Positions 53,839 through 63,503 are shown, counted from the first letter of the stretch. The stretch is 64,000 bases of DNA from Pseudomonas kielensis (GCF_014236655.1 NZ_JACMYG010000010.1:1-64000); one strand, 5' to 3'. Numbers and translations are program-made. Notes: generated from the letters alone by a model not told the origin.

Positions 53839-54585
53839 TTAACGGCGCTTCTTCTCCAGCGAATACACAAACGGTGCGACGATTTCGATCGAGCCGTTGT
53901 TGAGCATATCGGCCGGTGGCTTGGGCAGGGGCTGGGCGCGGCGGATCATTTCCAGGGTGGCCCGGTCCAGATCGGCGTTACCGGAGCGTCCTACCAGCTC
54001 ATAGGACAACACCTTGCCTTCGGCATCGACCACAAACCGCAAGCGGTTCAGGCCTTCCTTGCCGCGTGCCTGGGCGCCCGGCGGGTACTTCTTGTACTTC
54101 TGCAGGTGCGCCAGCAGCGAGCCTTGCCAACTGGCCTTGGCGGCATTTTGTGCTGCCGTTGGGCCGGGGTTGGGCTGCGCCGATGTGGCGGGCGGTACGT
54201 TGCTTGGCTGGGCCTCGGACGGTGGCGAGTCCGAAGGCTTTTCCTTCACCGGCTCAGGCTTTTTCTCTACCGGTTTGGGCGGCTGAGGCTTGGGCTTGGG
54301 TTTTGGCTTGGGCACCGAGATGGTCGGTTTTGGCGCCTCGGCCAGTTTTGGCAGTGGCAGTTCTTCTACCGGTGTCGGCGGTTGGGGTGGCGTTACGACC
54401 TTGGGCGGTGCCGGTTGAGGTGGCGCCGGAACAGGCGCCAACTCGACCAGCATCGCCATCGGCGGCAGCGTGACGGGGGGCGAGGACTTCCAGTTGAGCG
54501 CGAGGATTACCGCGACCGCGTGGACGCCGAGCACCACTGCCAGGCTAGCGCTGTAACGCGTCAGCTTTTGGCGCGTCGTGATCAT
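53839..54585 (-). CDS. tonB: TonB energy-transducing protein
   Basis: Periplasm-spanning protein of 248 residues that transmits inner-membrane proton energy to outer-membrane receptors. It has one N-terminal membrane anchor (SLAVVLGVHAVAVILAL), a long Pro-Lys-rich spacer (KPKPKPKPQPPKPVEKKPEPVKEK span, about 95-135) and a C-terminal TonB fold (YPPGAQARGKEGLNRLRFVVD). The start overlaps the exbD stop by 4 bp. It works with ExbB and ExbD, coded upstream. Confidence 0.94.
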   Translation of the reverse strand: MITTRQKLTRYSASLAVVLGVHAVAVILALNWKSSPPVTLPPMAMLVELAPVPAPPQPAPPKVVTPPQPPTPVEELPLPKLAEAPKPTISVPKPKPKPKPQPPKPVEKKPEPVKEKPSDSPPSEAQPSNVPPATSAQPNPGPTAAQNAAKASWQGSLLAHLQKYKKYPPGAQARGKEGLNRLRFVVDAEGKVLSYELVGRSGNADLDRATLEMIRRAQPLPKPPADMLNNGSIEIVAPFVYSLEKKRR

Positions 54586-55010
54586 TTTTTGGCTGCCGTC
54601 TCAAGTCCGACCAGGCCGACCTTCAGGTAACCGGCTGCCCGCAGGGCGTCCATTACGTGCATCAGGTCGCCATAGTCCACGCCTTTGTCGGCCTGGAAGA
54701 AGATGGTGGTGTCCTTCTTGCCCTGGGTGCGAGCATCGAGGGTCGCGCCGAGGGTCTCGGCCTTGACTTCGTCTTCGCCCAGGTACAGCCGTTGGTCGGC
54801 CTTGACGCTGAGGAACACTGGCTTTTCCGGCCTCGGCGCCGGCTTGGCGCTGGAGGCGGGCAGGTCAACCTTGATGTCCACGGTGGCCAGCGGGGCCGCC
54901 ACCATGAAGATGATCAACAGCACCAGCATCACGTCGATGAACGGCGTGACGTTGATTTCGTGGTTCTCGGCGAGGTCGTCGCTCGCGCCTTCCTTCAAAT
55001 GCAGGCCCAT
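54582..55010 (-). CDS. exbD: ExbD proton-channel subunit
   Basis: Inner-membrane protein of 142 residues with one N-terminal helix (INVTPFIDVMLVLLIIFMV), the family aspartate in FIDVMLVLL being the proton-site residue, and a periplasmic domain. It forms the proton-driven motor with ExbB for TonB. There is a 6-bp gap to exbB and a 4-bp overlap with tonB. Confidence 0.94.
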   Translation of the reverse strand: MGLHLKEGASDDLAENHEINVTPFIDVMLVLLIIFMVAAPLATVDIKVDLPASSAKPAPRPEKPVFLSVKADQRLYLGEDEVKAETLGATLDARTQGKKDTTIFFQADKGVDYGDLMHVMDALRAAGYLKVGLVGLETAAKK

Positions 55011-55016
55011 GGCTGA

Positions 55017-56003
55017 TTACCCTACTTTGACCATATGCGGCTGCGAGGAGCGCTCGCTTGGCAGGTGATCGAGGTCGCGGCTGACCAGCAGCAGGACTTC
55101 AGCGGAGGCGTCGGAGACCTGAGCCTTGTAGCCGGCGATGGAGCGGGCGAAGACGTTGTAGATGACCACGGCGGGGATTGCCGCCACCAGGCCCAGTGCC
55201 GTTGCCAGCAGGGCTTCGGCGATGCCTGGGGCGACCACGGCGAGGTTGGTGGTCTGGGTCTTGGCGATGCCAATGAAGCTGTTCATGATGCCCCACACGG
55301 TACCGAACAGACCGACGAAGGGGGCGGTGGAACCGATGGTGGCCAGCACGCCGGTACCGTTGCTCATGTTGCGACCACAGGCCGCGACCAGGCGCTCCAG
55401 GCGGAAGCTGACACGTTCCTTGATGCCTTCCTTCTCACGGCTGTTGGCCGACAGGCGCATTTCTTCCAGGGCGTCGTGGACCAGCAGGTTGGCCAGGGTC
55501 CCGGCCTTGGTGGCAGTGGCGCTGGCTTCCCTGAGGGTGGTGGCCTTTTTCAGGTGAGTGATTTCAGTGCGCAGGCGACGCTTGGCAGCCATGAGCTCGT
55601 AGCCCTTGGCGATCCAGATGGTCCAGGTGATGATCGAGGCGATGGCCAGGCCGATCATCACGATTTTCACGATGATGTCGGCGTTCTGGTACATGCCCCA
55701 CGGCGACAGGTCATGGGCCATGCCCAGGGTGTTGTCAGCTTCCAGGACTTGCGGCTCGTCAGCGGCCGGTGCGTCGGTCGCCAGGGCCGGGTCGGTAACG
55801 ACCGGCGTCACGGTGGGCGCTGCGTGGTCGGCGGCCGGTGCAGGGGCTACTGCTGCAGCTGGCGCGGTGGCGGAGGTCGGCTCATCGGCGAACGCTGCGG
55901 TGGGGGCCAGCAGGAGACTGAACACCAGTGCGGCGACGGCGCTCAAGGCGCGCAGCGGGCGGATGGGTGTGGTTGGCGAAGCGGAGAGTGGATTACGTGT
56001 CAT
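55017..56003 (-). CDS. exbB: ExbB proton-channel subunit
   Basis: Multi-pass inner-membrane protein of 328 residues. A signal-peptide-like start (LSAVAALVFSLLLAPTAAFA, about 20-40) precedes a low-complexity Ala/Pro stretch (about 45-85), typical of extended pseudomonad ExbB. The MotA/TolQ/ExbB domain follows, with GVLATIGSTAPFVGLFGTVWG and AEALLATALGLVAAIPAVV. It is the first gene of the exbB-exbD-tonB unit. No convincing Fur box was found upstream, though iron control is common for this set. Confidence 0.95.
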   Translation of the reverse strand: MTRNPLSASPTTPIRPLRALSAVAALVFSLLLAPTAAFADEPTSATAPAAAVAPAPAADHAAPTVTPVVTDPALATDAPAADEPQVLEADNTLGMAHDLSPWGMYQNADIIVKIVMIGLAIASIITWTIWIAKGYELMAAKRRLRTEITHLKKATTLREASATATKAGTLANLLVHDALEEMRLSANSREKEGIKERVSFRLERLVAACGRNMSNGTGVLATIGSTAPFVGLFGTVWGIMNSFIGIAKTQTTNLAVVAPGIAEALLATALGLVAAIPAVVIYNVFARSIAGYKAQVSDASAEVLLLVSRDLDHLPSERSSQPHMVKVG

Positions 56004-56105
56004 GCTGGCCGGACCTGAGAGAAAAAGAGGGTTAATGTCCTTCCAGGCCTCGTGGGGCCGAGAACAAAGTGGCGGGCATTATTGCAATTAATTCTTGTTA
56101 ACAGA

Positions 56106-56137
56106 AGTAATAGCGTCTCTTTTTTTCTTCTATTACT
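56106..56137. repeat. Inverted repeat in the exbB/SDR divergent spacer
   Basis: AGTAATAG (56106) and CTATTACT (56130) are exact complements 16 bp apart in a T-rich stretch. This is an operator candidate for one or both genes; the binding protein is unknown. Confidence 0.35.
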
Positions 56138-56191
56138 AGCCGCTCGTCCATTGTCGAAGCTAGTCTGTGCCTTTATCAGGGGAGTTATTTG

Positions 56192-57049
56192 ATGTCCGCG
56201 CCTAGTGTGTTGATCGCCGGTTGTGGTGATGTCGGCGGCCGTCTGGCCGAGCAAATGCTGGCAAAAGGCTGGCAGGTCTATGGGTTGCGCCGCACCATTG
56301 CCAACCTGCCGGCTGGGGTGATCGGGGTCGCCGGTGACCTGTTCAACGAAGATTGCCCGGAGACCTGGCCCGTCGGCGCAGTGGACTACCTGGTGTATTG
56401 CGCGGCGGCCACCGATCACGATGAGGCGGGCTATCGTGCGGCCTATGTGCAGGGCCTGCGGAATGTGTTGGGCTGGCTGGACGACTACGGCCAGGTGCCC
56501 GAGCGCTTGCTGTTTGTTTCCAGCAGCAGTGTCTACGAGCAGCAGGACGGTGGTTGGGTCGATGAAACCTCAGCGGCCAAGGCCTCGGCCTATTCCGGAC
56601 GGGTGATGCTGGAGGCCGAGCAGGTAGCGCTGGGTAGCGGCATCCCGGCCAGCGTGGTGCGCTTGACCGGTATCTACGGCCCGGGCCGTGAGTGGCTGTT
56701 GACCCAGGTGCGTCGTGGCTATCGCGTGGCCGTCGACCCGCCGCTGTATGGCAACCGGATTCATGCCGATGACGCGGCCGGTCTGCTGGCGTTCTTGCTC
56801 AATGCCGATCAACAGGGGGTGGTGCTGGACGATTGCTACATCGGCGTCGACGATGCGCCGGCCCCGCTGGCCGAGGTGGTGGCGTGGCTGCGCGAATACC
56901 TGGGCGTGACGGAGTGGGCCGAGGACGCCAGCGTGCGGCGTACCGGCAGCAAGCGATGCAGCAATGCGCGCGCCAGGGCATTGGGCTGGGCGCCGCACTA
57001 TCCAAGCTACCGTGAAGGTTATGGGGCGATTCTGGCAGGCAAGGCCTGA
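56192..57049 (+). CDS. NAD(P)-dependent epimerase/SDR protein (YeeZ-like)
   Basis: Atypical short-chain dehydrogenase of 285 residues. The Rossmann motif is VLIAGCGDVGGRLAEQML. The active-site lysine/tyrosine region is represented by ASAYSGRVMLEAEQ, in which the usual YxxxK is replaced by YSGRV, so catalysis is doubtful. SSSSVYEQQDGGWVDE and RLTGIYGPGREWLL complete the fold. It is close to E. coli YeeZ. The start follows AGGGGAG. Substrate unknown. A REP pair follows. Confidence 0.85.
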   Translation: MSAPSVLIAGCGDVGGRLAEQMLAKGWQVYGLRRTIANLPAGVIGVAGDLFNEDCPETWPVGAVDYLVYCAAATDHDEAGYRAAYVQGLRNVLGWLDDYGQVPERLLFVSSSSVYEQQDGGWVDETSAAKASAYSGRVMLEAEQVALGSGIPASVVRLTGIYGPGREWLLTQVRRGYRVAVDPPLYGNRIHADDAAGLLAFLLNADQQGVVLDDCYIGVDDAPAPLAEVVAWLREYLGVTEWAEDASVRRTGSKRCSNARARALGWAPHYPSYREGYGAILAGKA

Positions 57050-57050
57050 G

Positions 57051-57165
57051 GCGGGAGCGAGCCGGGTGGGATTCCGGCTGCGCGCGATGCACGTCAACGA
57101 CTACGTGTGCTGCTTGAATCCATGCGTTGGCGTTGAGTTCATCGCGAGCGGGCTCGCTCCCACCG
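57051..57165. repeat. REP pair after the SDR gene
   Basis: A variant GCGGGAGCGAGCCGGG at 57051 and an inverted ATCGCGAGCGGGCTCGCTCCCACC at its right end (here a span, 57141-57164) form a doublet between convergent genes. Confidence 0.75.
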
Positions 57166-57177
57166 TTACCTAACGGC

Positions 57178-57918
57178 TTACTGCTTTTCCAGGGCCCATT
57201 GACGGGTGCCCGGGGAGAACGACGGCTTTTCATCGGCTTGCGCGCCGTTGACGGCCTGGAAAATCTCCATGTCATCGCCCTTGCGGGTAAAGATCCATGG
57301 GTTGCCCTGTTCGTTGAGTTGCAGCCAGATGGTGTCATTGCCACCACTCATCGACGCGCAATCGCCGGCCAGGCACAAGGCGTAGCGATCGGCACCCGGC
57401 AAGCCCTGCACGGAGCCGTCGGCCTGGAACTGCACAGTATTGCCTTCTCCAGGTCCGTTGACGATCTTCCAGCCGCCGCCCAGGTAGGCCGAATAAAGTG
57501 CGCGCTCAAAGCTGGCACCCAGCGGGGCGCCTGCGGGAACGGCTTCCTTGGGCAGGTCAAACGTCTGCTCCGGCTCATTGTCGTTGGCCGCTTGTTGCAG
57601 TCGTTTACCGTCGCGTTTCAATTCGCTGCCGGAGCTGCCGTACACCTCGATCTTCCAGGTGCCGGATTGCTCGCCGAGGATCTTGCCCTCGATGTTTTCA
57701 AAGCCGTTGGTGTAACGCGCCTGGCTGGCCTTGGTGTTGACGTCCCATTCCAGGTTCGGGCCATTGGCTTGCAGGGCTTCACGCAGCGGAACGCCCTTGG
57801 CTGCGGCATCGATCGCCGCCTGGTTGATCCACGTGCCGCTGATGTCGCGGTCGGCAGGGTCACTGGCACAGCCGCCGAGCAGCACCGCAAGCAACGAGAG
57901 AGCTAGCGCTTTGCGCAT
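57178..57918 (-). CDS. Predicted lipoprotein of unknown function
   Basis: Protein of 246 residues with a lipobox signal (LLAVLLGGCASD, about 8-20), so it is probably lipid-anchored; the residue after the cysteine is Ala, with Ser and Asp following, which suggests the outer membrane by the usual +2 rule. The body has no domain I recognise; GTWKIEVYGSSGSELKRDG and ADGSVQGLPGADRYALCLAG look beta-rich. It follows ridA by 55 bp on the same strand. SD AAAGGA is good. Confidence 0.8.
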   Translation of the reverse strand: MRKALALSLLAVLLGGCASDPADRDISGTWINQAAIDAAAKGVPLREALQANGPNLEWDVNTKASQARYTNGFENIEGKILGEQSGTWKIEVYGSSGSELKRDGKRLQQAANDNEPEQTFDLPKEAVPAGAPLGASFERALYSAYLGGGWKIVNGPGEGNTVQFQADGSVQGLPGADRYALCLAGDCASMSGGNDTIWLQLNEQGNPWIFTRKGDDMEIFQAVNGAQADEKPSFSPGTRQWALEKQ

Positions 57919-57973
57919 GAGGAAATCCTTTGGGAGCGGGGTCGGCGTTACCTGTCAGGTAACGCCGCGCGTG

Positions 57974-58354
57974 TTACTCGATTACCAGAATGGCGTCCAT
58001 TTCAACCTGGGAGCCCTTAGGCAGGGCAGCCACGCCGATGGCGGCGCGGGCAGGGTAAGGCTGGTCGAAGTACTTGCCCATGATCTCGTTGACCTTGGCG
58101 AAGTGGCTCAGGTCGGTGAGGAAGATGTTCAGCTTGACGATGTCCTTGAACGAACCGCCGGCAGCTTCTGCAACGGCCTTGAGGTTCTCGAACACCTGGA
58201 CGGTCTGGGCTTCGAAGCCTTCGACCAGTTCCATGGTTTTTGGATCGAGGGGGATCTGACCGGACATGTAGACGGTGTTGCCGGCCTTGATCGCCTGGGA
58301 ATAAGTGCCGATAGCGGCTGGGGCCTTGTCGCTGGTGATAACAGTCTTGGTCAT
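57974..58354 (-). CDS. ridA: RidA-family reactive-intermediate deaminase
   Basis: Trimeric RidA/YjgF/UK114-fold protein of 126 residues that hydrolyses reactive imine/enamine intermediates. The family motif [22 protein letters not shown] is at the N-terminus (here a span, about 17-38) and the key arginine sits in YPARAAIG, followed by [10 protein letters not shown] with the conserved glutamate. It is 37 bp behind spoT on the same strand, the usual pseudomonad arrangement. Confidence 0.94.
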   Translation of the reverse strand: MTKTVITSDKAPAAIGTYSQAIKAGNTVYMSGQIPLDPKTMELVEGFEAQTVQVFENLKAVAEAAGGSFKDIVKLNIFLTDLSHFAKVNEIMGKYFDQPYPARAAIGVAALPKGSQVEMDAILVIE

Positions 58355-58391
58355 TGATGACTCCTTGTAATGGCTTGGCTACGTTGGCGAG

Positions 58392-60497
58392 CTATGCACG
58401 CATGCGGGTGATGCGGATCACCCCGGTCAGGGCGCGCAGTTTCTTGATCACGCGGGCCAGGTGCACGCGGTCGTGCACGCTGACCACCAGTTGAACCACG
58501 CTGATGCGACCATCGCGTTCGTCCATGCTGATTTTCTCGATGTTGCCGTCGGCGGCATTGACGCTGCTGGCCAACAGGGCGATCAGGCCGCGCTGGTGTT
58601 CCAGTTCGACGCGCAACTCGACGTTGAATTCGCCGGTGACATCCTTGGCCCACGACAACTGGATGCATTTTTCCGGGTTGTGGCGGATTTCGCTGATGTT
58701 GCGGCAGTTGTCCAGGTGCACGACCATGCCTTTGCCCGCGGACAGATGGCCGACGATCGGGTCGCCCGGAATCGGCGTGCAGCACTTGGCGTAGCTGAGC
58801 ACCAGGCCTTCGGTACCGCGGATTGCCAGCGGACCTTCCGGGCTGGGCAGTTGCTCGCCTTCGCCCAGCAGGCGGCGAGCCACGACATAGGCCATGCGAT
58901 TGCCCAGGCCGATGTCTTCGAGCAGGTCTTCGATCAGTTCGAGGCGGTACTCGGTGAGCATTGCCTTGACCCGCTCGGCAGGGATTTTTTCCAGCGAGCT
59001 GTCAAAGCCGTTGAGCACCTTGTTCAGCAAGCGTTCGCCGAGGCTGATGGACTCGGAACGGCGTTGCAGTTTCAGCGCATGGCGGATGTGGGTACGGGCC
59101 TTGCCGGTGACCACAAAATTGAGCCACGCCGGGTTTGGTCGGGCGCCCGGGGCGCTGACGATCTCGACCGTGGAGCCGCTTTGCAGAGGCTCGGACAGCG
59201 GCGCCAGACGGCGGTTGATCCGGCAGGCGATGCAGCTGTTGCCGACGTCGGTGTGCACCGCGTAGGCGAAGTCGACCGCCGTGGAGCCTTTGGGCAGCTC
59301 CATGATCCGGCCTTTGGGCGTGAACACGTAGACCTCGTCCGGGAACAGGTCGATCTTCACGCTTTCAATGAATTCCAGCGAGTTGCCGGCGCGTTGCTGC
59401 ATTTCCAGCACGCCCTTGACCCACTGGCGGGCGCGGGCATGGGTGCCTTTTGGCTGCTCGTCACCGCTGGACTTGTACAGCCAGTGCGCGGCGATGCCAT
59501 TGTTGGCCATCTCTTCCATTTCACGGGTACGGATCTGGATCTCGATCGGTACGCCGTGCATGCCGAACAGCGTGGTGTGCAGCGACTGGTAGCCGTTGGC
59601 TTTGGGGATCGCGATGTAGTCCTTGAAGCGCCCCGGCAGCGGTTTGTACAAATTATGTACAGCACCTAACACGCGGTAGCAGGTGTCGACCTTGTCGACG
59701 ATGATCCGGAACGCGTAGACGTCCATGATCTCGTTGAAGGCCCGACGTTTGCCGCGCATTTTTTTGTAGATGCCGTAGAGGTGTTTCTGCCGGCCACTGA
59801 CTTCGCCCTGGATTTCATCGATCGCCAGGCAGTGGCTCAAGGACTCTTCGATTTTGTTGACGATTTCCTTGCGGTTGCCCCGGGCGCGTTTGACGGCCTG
59901 GTAGATCCGCGCGGAACGCATCGGGTGCATGGCCTTGAAGCCGAGGTCTTCGAACTCTATGCGGATGGCGTGCATGCCCAGCCGGTTGGCGATGGGGGCA
60001 TAGATTTCCAGGGTTTCCTTGGCGATGCGCCGGCGTTTTTCACCGGACAGCACCTCCAGCGTGCGCATGTTGTGCAGGCGGTCGGCCAGCTTGACCAGGA
60101 TCACGCGAATGTCGCGCGCCATGGCCATGGCCATTTTCTGGAAGTTTTCCGCTTGGGCTTCGGCCTTGGTCTCGAAATTCATCTGGGTCAGTTTGCTGAC
60201 CCCGTCGACCAGTTCGGCCACGGTTTCGCCGAACTGCGCTTGTAGCGCTTCCTTGGCAATACCGGTGTCTTCGATCACGTCATGCAGCATTGCTGCCATC
60301 AGGCTCTGATGGTCCATGTGCATGTCGGCAAGAATATTCGCCACCGCAAGAGGGTGCGTGACGTACGCCTCGCCGCTACGGCGGCGTTGGCCGTCGTGGG
60401 CTTGTTCGGCGTAGAAGTACGCTCGGCGGACCAGGTTGACCTGGTCATTGCCGAGGTAGGTCGATAAGCGATCGGCGAGGGCGTCTATGCTCGGCAT
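58392..60497 (-). CDS. spoT: Bifunctional (p)ppGpp synthetase/hydrolase
   Basis: Stringent-response enzyme of 701 residues. An HD hydrolase domain is intact (H72-D73 in MLHDVIEDTG), unlike degenerate RelA. The synthetase domain includes DVYAFRIIVDKVDTCYRVLG and DYIAIPKANGYQSLHTTLFG. A TGS domain (VYVFTPKGRIMELPKGST) and a C-terminal ACT domain follow. It sets (p)ppGpp level in response to starvation. It lies in a rpoZ-spoT-ridA-lipoprotein unit; RpoZ is the (p)ppGpp-binding partner in RNA polymerase. Confidence 0.97.
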   Translation of the reverse strand: MPSIDALADRLSTYLGNDQVNLVRRAYFYAEQAHDGQRRRSGEAYVTHPLAVANILADMHMDHQSLMAAMLHDVIEDTGIAKEALQAQFGETVAELVDGVSKLTQMNFETKAEAQAENFQKMAMAMARDIRVILVKLADRLHNMRTLEVLSGEKRRRIAKETLEIYAPIANRLGMHAIRIEFEDLGFKAMHPMRSARIYQAVKRARGNRKEIVNKIEESLSHCLAIDEIQGEVSGRQKHLYGIYKKMRGKRRAFNEIMDVYAFRIIVDKVDTCYRVLGAVHNLYKPLPGRFKDYIAIPKANGYQSLHTTLFGMHGVPIEIQIRTREMEEMANNGIAAHWLYKSSGDEQPKGTHARARQWVKGVLEMQQRAGNSLEFIESVKIDLFPDEVYVFTPKGRIMELPKGSTAVDFAYAVHTDVGNSCIACRINRRLAPLSEPLQSGSTVEIVSAPGARPNPAWLNFVVTGKARTHIRHALKLQRRSESISLGERLLNKVLNGFDSSLEKIPAERVKAMLTEYRLELIEDLLEDIGLGNRMAYVVARRLLGEGEQLPSPEGPLAIRGTEGLVLSYAKCCTPIPGDPIVGHLSAGKGMVVHLDNCRNISEIRHNPEKCIQLSWAKDVTGEFNVELRVELEHQRGLIALLASSVNAADGNIEKISMDERDGRISVVQLVVSVHDRVHLARVIKKLRALTGVIRITRMRA

Positions 60498-60554
60498 GAT
60501 GACTCCTGCCGATGGCTGTGATCCCGCGCCGTGCTACGTCGACCAGGCATAGGC

Positions 60555-60818
60555 TTAGACGGCCTCGTTGGACTCGTCCTCGAACGCTGCGAACAGCGGT
60601 TCGTCTTCGACGATTTCAGCATTGGCGATGAACTCGTAGCTCATCAGGCCTTCGGCGATTTCACGCAGGGCGACAACGGTAGGCTTGTCGTTTTCCCACT
60701 GGACCAGTGGCTCTTTGCCGCCGGTGGCCAGTTGACGGGCACGCTTGGTAGAGAGCATGACCAGCTCAAAGCGGTTTTCCACGTGTTCTAGGCAGTCTTC
60801 AACGGTTACGCGGGCCAT
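60555..60818 (-). CDS. rpoZ: RNA polymerase omega subunit
   Basis: Small subunit of 87 residues that aids RNA polymerase assembly and, with beta-prime, forms a (p)ppGpp site. It begins [20 protein letters not shown], and the family part RARQLATGG and [13 protein letters not shown] is complete. The ATG at 60818 gives this start; a longer frame to 60875 is not the family form. It lies 57 bp before spoT. Confidence 0.97.
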   Translation of the reverse strand: MARVTVEDCLEHVENRFELVMLSTKRARQLATGGKEPLVQWENDKPTVVALREIAEGLMSYEFIANAEIVEDEPLFAAFEDESNEAV

Positions 60819-60878
60819 GGTATTCCTCGGAGCGAATGCAATATGCGCGCTGCCCGGTTGGGCGAGCGGACTCAACAG

Positions 60879-60920
60879 TTTAAAAAATCACCAGCGATTA
60901 GGGAAGCGCTGATTTTTTAA
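60879..60920 (-). terminator. Terminator between gmk and rpoZ
   Basis: TTAAAAAATCA..CAGCG pairs with CGCTGATTTTTTAA with a 2-nt bulge. On the minus strand the stem is followed by six T residues, ending the yicC-gmk transcript. The layout also reads as a terminator on the plus strand. Confidence 0.88.
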
Positions 60921-60936
60921 CCAAGCTCTTCAACGC

Positions 60937-60967
60937 GCTGCAAGTGCCAATGTAAAGCCCTTGCAGC
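60937..60967. repeat. Second hairpin downstream of gmk
   Basis: GCTGCAAG (60937) and CTTGCAGC (60960) form an 8-bp stem with a 15-nt loop, 20 bases past the gmk stop on the minus strand, just ahead of the T-rich terminator. It may be an RNA processing or stabilising element. Confidence 0.45.
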
Positions 60968-60986
60968 GGTTTTGGGAAGTGCTGTT

Positions 60987-61619
<633 letters not shown>

Positions 61620-62483
61620 TTACTCAATGTTCTGCACTTGTTCGCGCATTTGCTCGATCAACACTTTGAGGTTGACCGCAGCCTGGGTGCTGCGCGGGTC
61701 GAAGGCTTTGGAGCCCAGGGTGTTGGCTTCGCGGTTGAGCTCCTGCATCAGGAAGTCCAGGCGCCGGCCGGCGGCACCGCCGGACTTGAGGACGCGGCGA
61801 ACTTCAATGATGTGGGTGCTCAGGCGATCCAGTTCTTCGGCAACGTCGCTCTTTTGCGCGAGCATGACCATTTCCTGCTCCAGGCGTTGCGGGTCGAGTT
61901 CGGCCTGCATGTCGGCGAAGCGGTCGAGGACTTTCTGGCGCTGGGTGGCGAGCATCTGCGGGACCAGCTCACGCAGGGTCACGACGTCTTCTTCAATGGC
62001 GCTCAGGCGCTCGTTGATCAGCCGTGCCAGCTCCGCGCCTTCGCGCTCGCGGCCGGCCTTGAGCTCCTTGAGGCCCTGGTTGAACAGCGCCAGTGCCTCG
62101 GCATTGAGCGCTTGTGGGTCGCTGGCGTCGGCCACCAAGACCCCCGGCCAGGCCAGCACTTCCAGCGGGTTGAGTGCCGCAGGATTGCTGATCAGGCTGG
62201 CAATGGTTTCGGCGGCGGCGATCAGTTGCGCGGCGCGCTCGCGATCAACCTGCAGCGCCTTGCCGGTGGTTTCTTCGGTAAAACGCAGGGTGCACTCGAG
62301 CTTGCCACGCGACAGGCCCTGGCGTAGGGCCTCGCGCACATTGCCCTCGAGGTCACGAAAGGACTCTGGCAGGCGCAGGTGCGGTTCCAGATAGCGGCTG
62401 TTGACCGAGCGCAGCTCCCAGCTCAGGGTGCCCTGGCTGCCGGCTTTTTCGACGCGGGCAAAGGCGGTCATGCTGTGCACCAT
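61620..62483 (-). CDS. yicC: YicC-family endoribonuclease-like protein
   Basis: Protein of 287 residues. It starts MVHSMTAFARVEK, like E. coli YicC (MIRSMTAYAR). The C-terminal DUF1732 block is visible as LDFLMQELNREANTLGSKA. Recent work gives YicC endoribonuclease activity; this is family knowledge. SD GAGG supports 62483. It is the first gene of yicC-gmk, divergent from rph. Confidence 0.95.
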   Translation of the reverse strand: MVHSMTAFARVEKAGSQGTLSWELRSVNSRYLEPHLRLPESFRDLEGNVREALRQGLSRGKLECTLRFTEETTGKALQVDRERAAQLIAAAETIASLISNPAALNPLEVLAWPGVLVADASDPQALNAEALALFNQGLKELKAGREREGAELARLINERLSAIEEDVVTLRELVPQMLATQRQKVLDRFADMQAELDPQRLEQEMVMLAQKSDVAEELDRLSTHIIEVRRVLKSGGAAGRRLDFLMQELNREANTLGSKAFDPRSTQAAVNLKVLIEQMREQVQNIE

Positions 62484-62613
62484 GGCGGTACCTCGCGATG
62501 CAGATCGCCAGCGAACCCCGGGGTTCGGCGAACCTGCTTGAATGAATTAAAGCCCACAGGCAACAAAGGCGCAGGATTGTAGCGCAGTGCAGGGGGAGCT
62601 CCCAAACGAGGCG

Positions 62614-62680
62614 TGCGACAAAGCGCTGCAGCTCGTCGCAGCGTGCGCGGCAGAGCCCTCGCTCGTCGCCGGTTTTTTTT
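62614..62680 (+). terminator. Hairpin with T8 tract between yicC and rph
   Basis: TGCGAC (62614) pairs with GTCGCA (62635) and a second GC-rich fold leads to eight T residues (62673-62680) on the plus strand. No plus-strand gene lies before it, so it may end an unseen short RNA or be part of the yicC leader on the other strand. Confidence 0.4.
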
Positions 62681-62708
62681 AGAAGTGCCCAGGCGTGCCC
62701 GGCCGCCC

Positions 62709-62714
62709 TATAAT
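62709..62714 (+). promoter_or_regulatory. Candidate -10 box of the rph promoter
   Basis: TATAAT is a perfect sigma-70 -10 box, 38 bp before the rph start. The best -35 at 17-18 bp spacing (GTGCCC/TGCCCA) is poor. The start of transcription would be near 62721. Confidence 0.65.
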
Positions 62715-62751
62715 GCTCGGCAGATTTCCGTCCTTCGTACAGGTATCCCCT

Positions 62752-63474
62752 ATGAAACGTCCAAGTGGTCGCGCTGCCGATCAGCTTCGCTCGATCCGCA
62801 TCACCCGCAACTACACCAAACACGCCGAGGGATCTGTACTGGTCGAGTTTGGCGATACCAAGGTGATCTGCACCGTCAGCGTCGAGAACGGCGTACCGCG
62901 CTTCCTCAAGGGCCAGGGCCAGGGCTGGTTGACCGCCGAGTACGGCATGCTGCCGCGCGCCACCGGCGAGCGTAACCAGCGCGAAGCAAGCCGTGGCAAG
63001 CAAGGCGGCCGCACCCTGGAAATCCAACGCCTGATCGGCCGTTCGCTGCGCGCTGCGCTGGATATGTCCAAGCTCGGCGATGTGACCCTGTACGTCGATT
63101 GCGACGTGATCCAGGCCGACGGCGGTACCCGTACTGCCTCGATCACCGGCGCCATGGTGGCCCTGGTCGATGCCTTGAAAGTGATCAAGAAGCGTGGCGG
63201 CCTGAAAGGCGGCGACCCGCTCAAGCAAATGATCGCAGCCGTGTCGGTGGGCATGTACCAGGGCGAGCCAGTGCTGGACCTGGACTACCTGGAAGATTCG
63301 GCAGCCGAGACCGACCTGAACGTGGTGATGACCAGCACCGGTGGTTTCATCGAAGTGCAGGGCACCGCCGAAGGCGCGCCGTTCCAGCCTGAAGAGCTGA
63401 CGGCGATGCTGGAGCTGGCGAAAAAAGGCATGGCCGAGATTTTCGACTTGCAACAGGCTGCGCTGGCGGACTGA
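62752..63474 (+). CDS. rph: Ribonuclease PH
   Basis: Phosphate-dependent 3'-5' exoribonuclease of 240 residues that trims tRNA 3' ends. Its start [21 protein letters not shown] (here a span) and [18 protein letters not shown] are typical, with the phosphate-binding arginine pair in [21 protein letters not shown] (a span, about 75-95). Full length, so active, unlike the frameshifted rph of E. coli K-12. The ATG at 62752 is the family start; the frame from 62695 adds nothing. It is followed 29 bp on by a DUF4870 gene. Confidence 0.97.
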   Translation: MKRPSGRAADQLRSIRITRNYTKHAEGSVLVEFGDTKVICTVSVENGVPRFLKGQGQGWLTAEYGMLPRATGERNQREASRGKQGGRTLEIQRLIGRSLRAALDMSKLGDVTLYVDCDVIQADGGTRTASITGAMVALVDALKVIKKRGGLKGGDPLKQMIAAVSVGMYQGEPVLDLDYLEDSAAETDLNVVMTSTGGFIEVQGTAEGAPFQPEELTAMLELAKKGMAEIFDLQQAALAD

Positions 63475-63503
63475 TTGTTCCGGTCGCCAGCAAGGAGAGC
63501 GTC

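Noticed and set aside
56060..56180. Fur box upstream of exbB
   Set aside because: The AT-rich stretch does not approach the 19-bp GATAATGATAATCATTATC consensus by eye.
58461..59669. Plus-strand frame of 402 residues
   Set aside because: It is antisense to spoT, whose catalytic motifs are intact; the frame's protein text has no domain.
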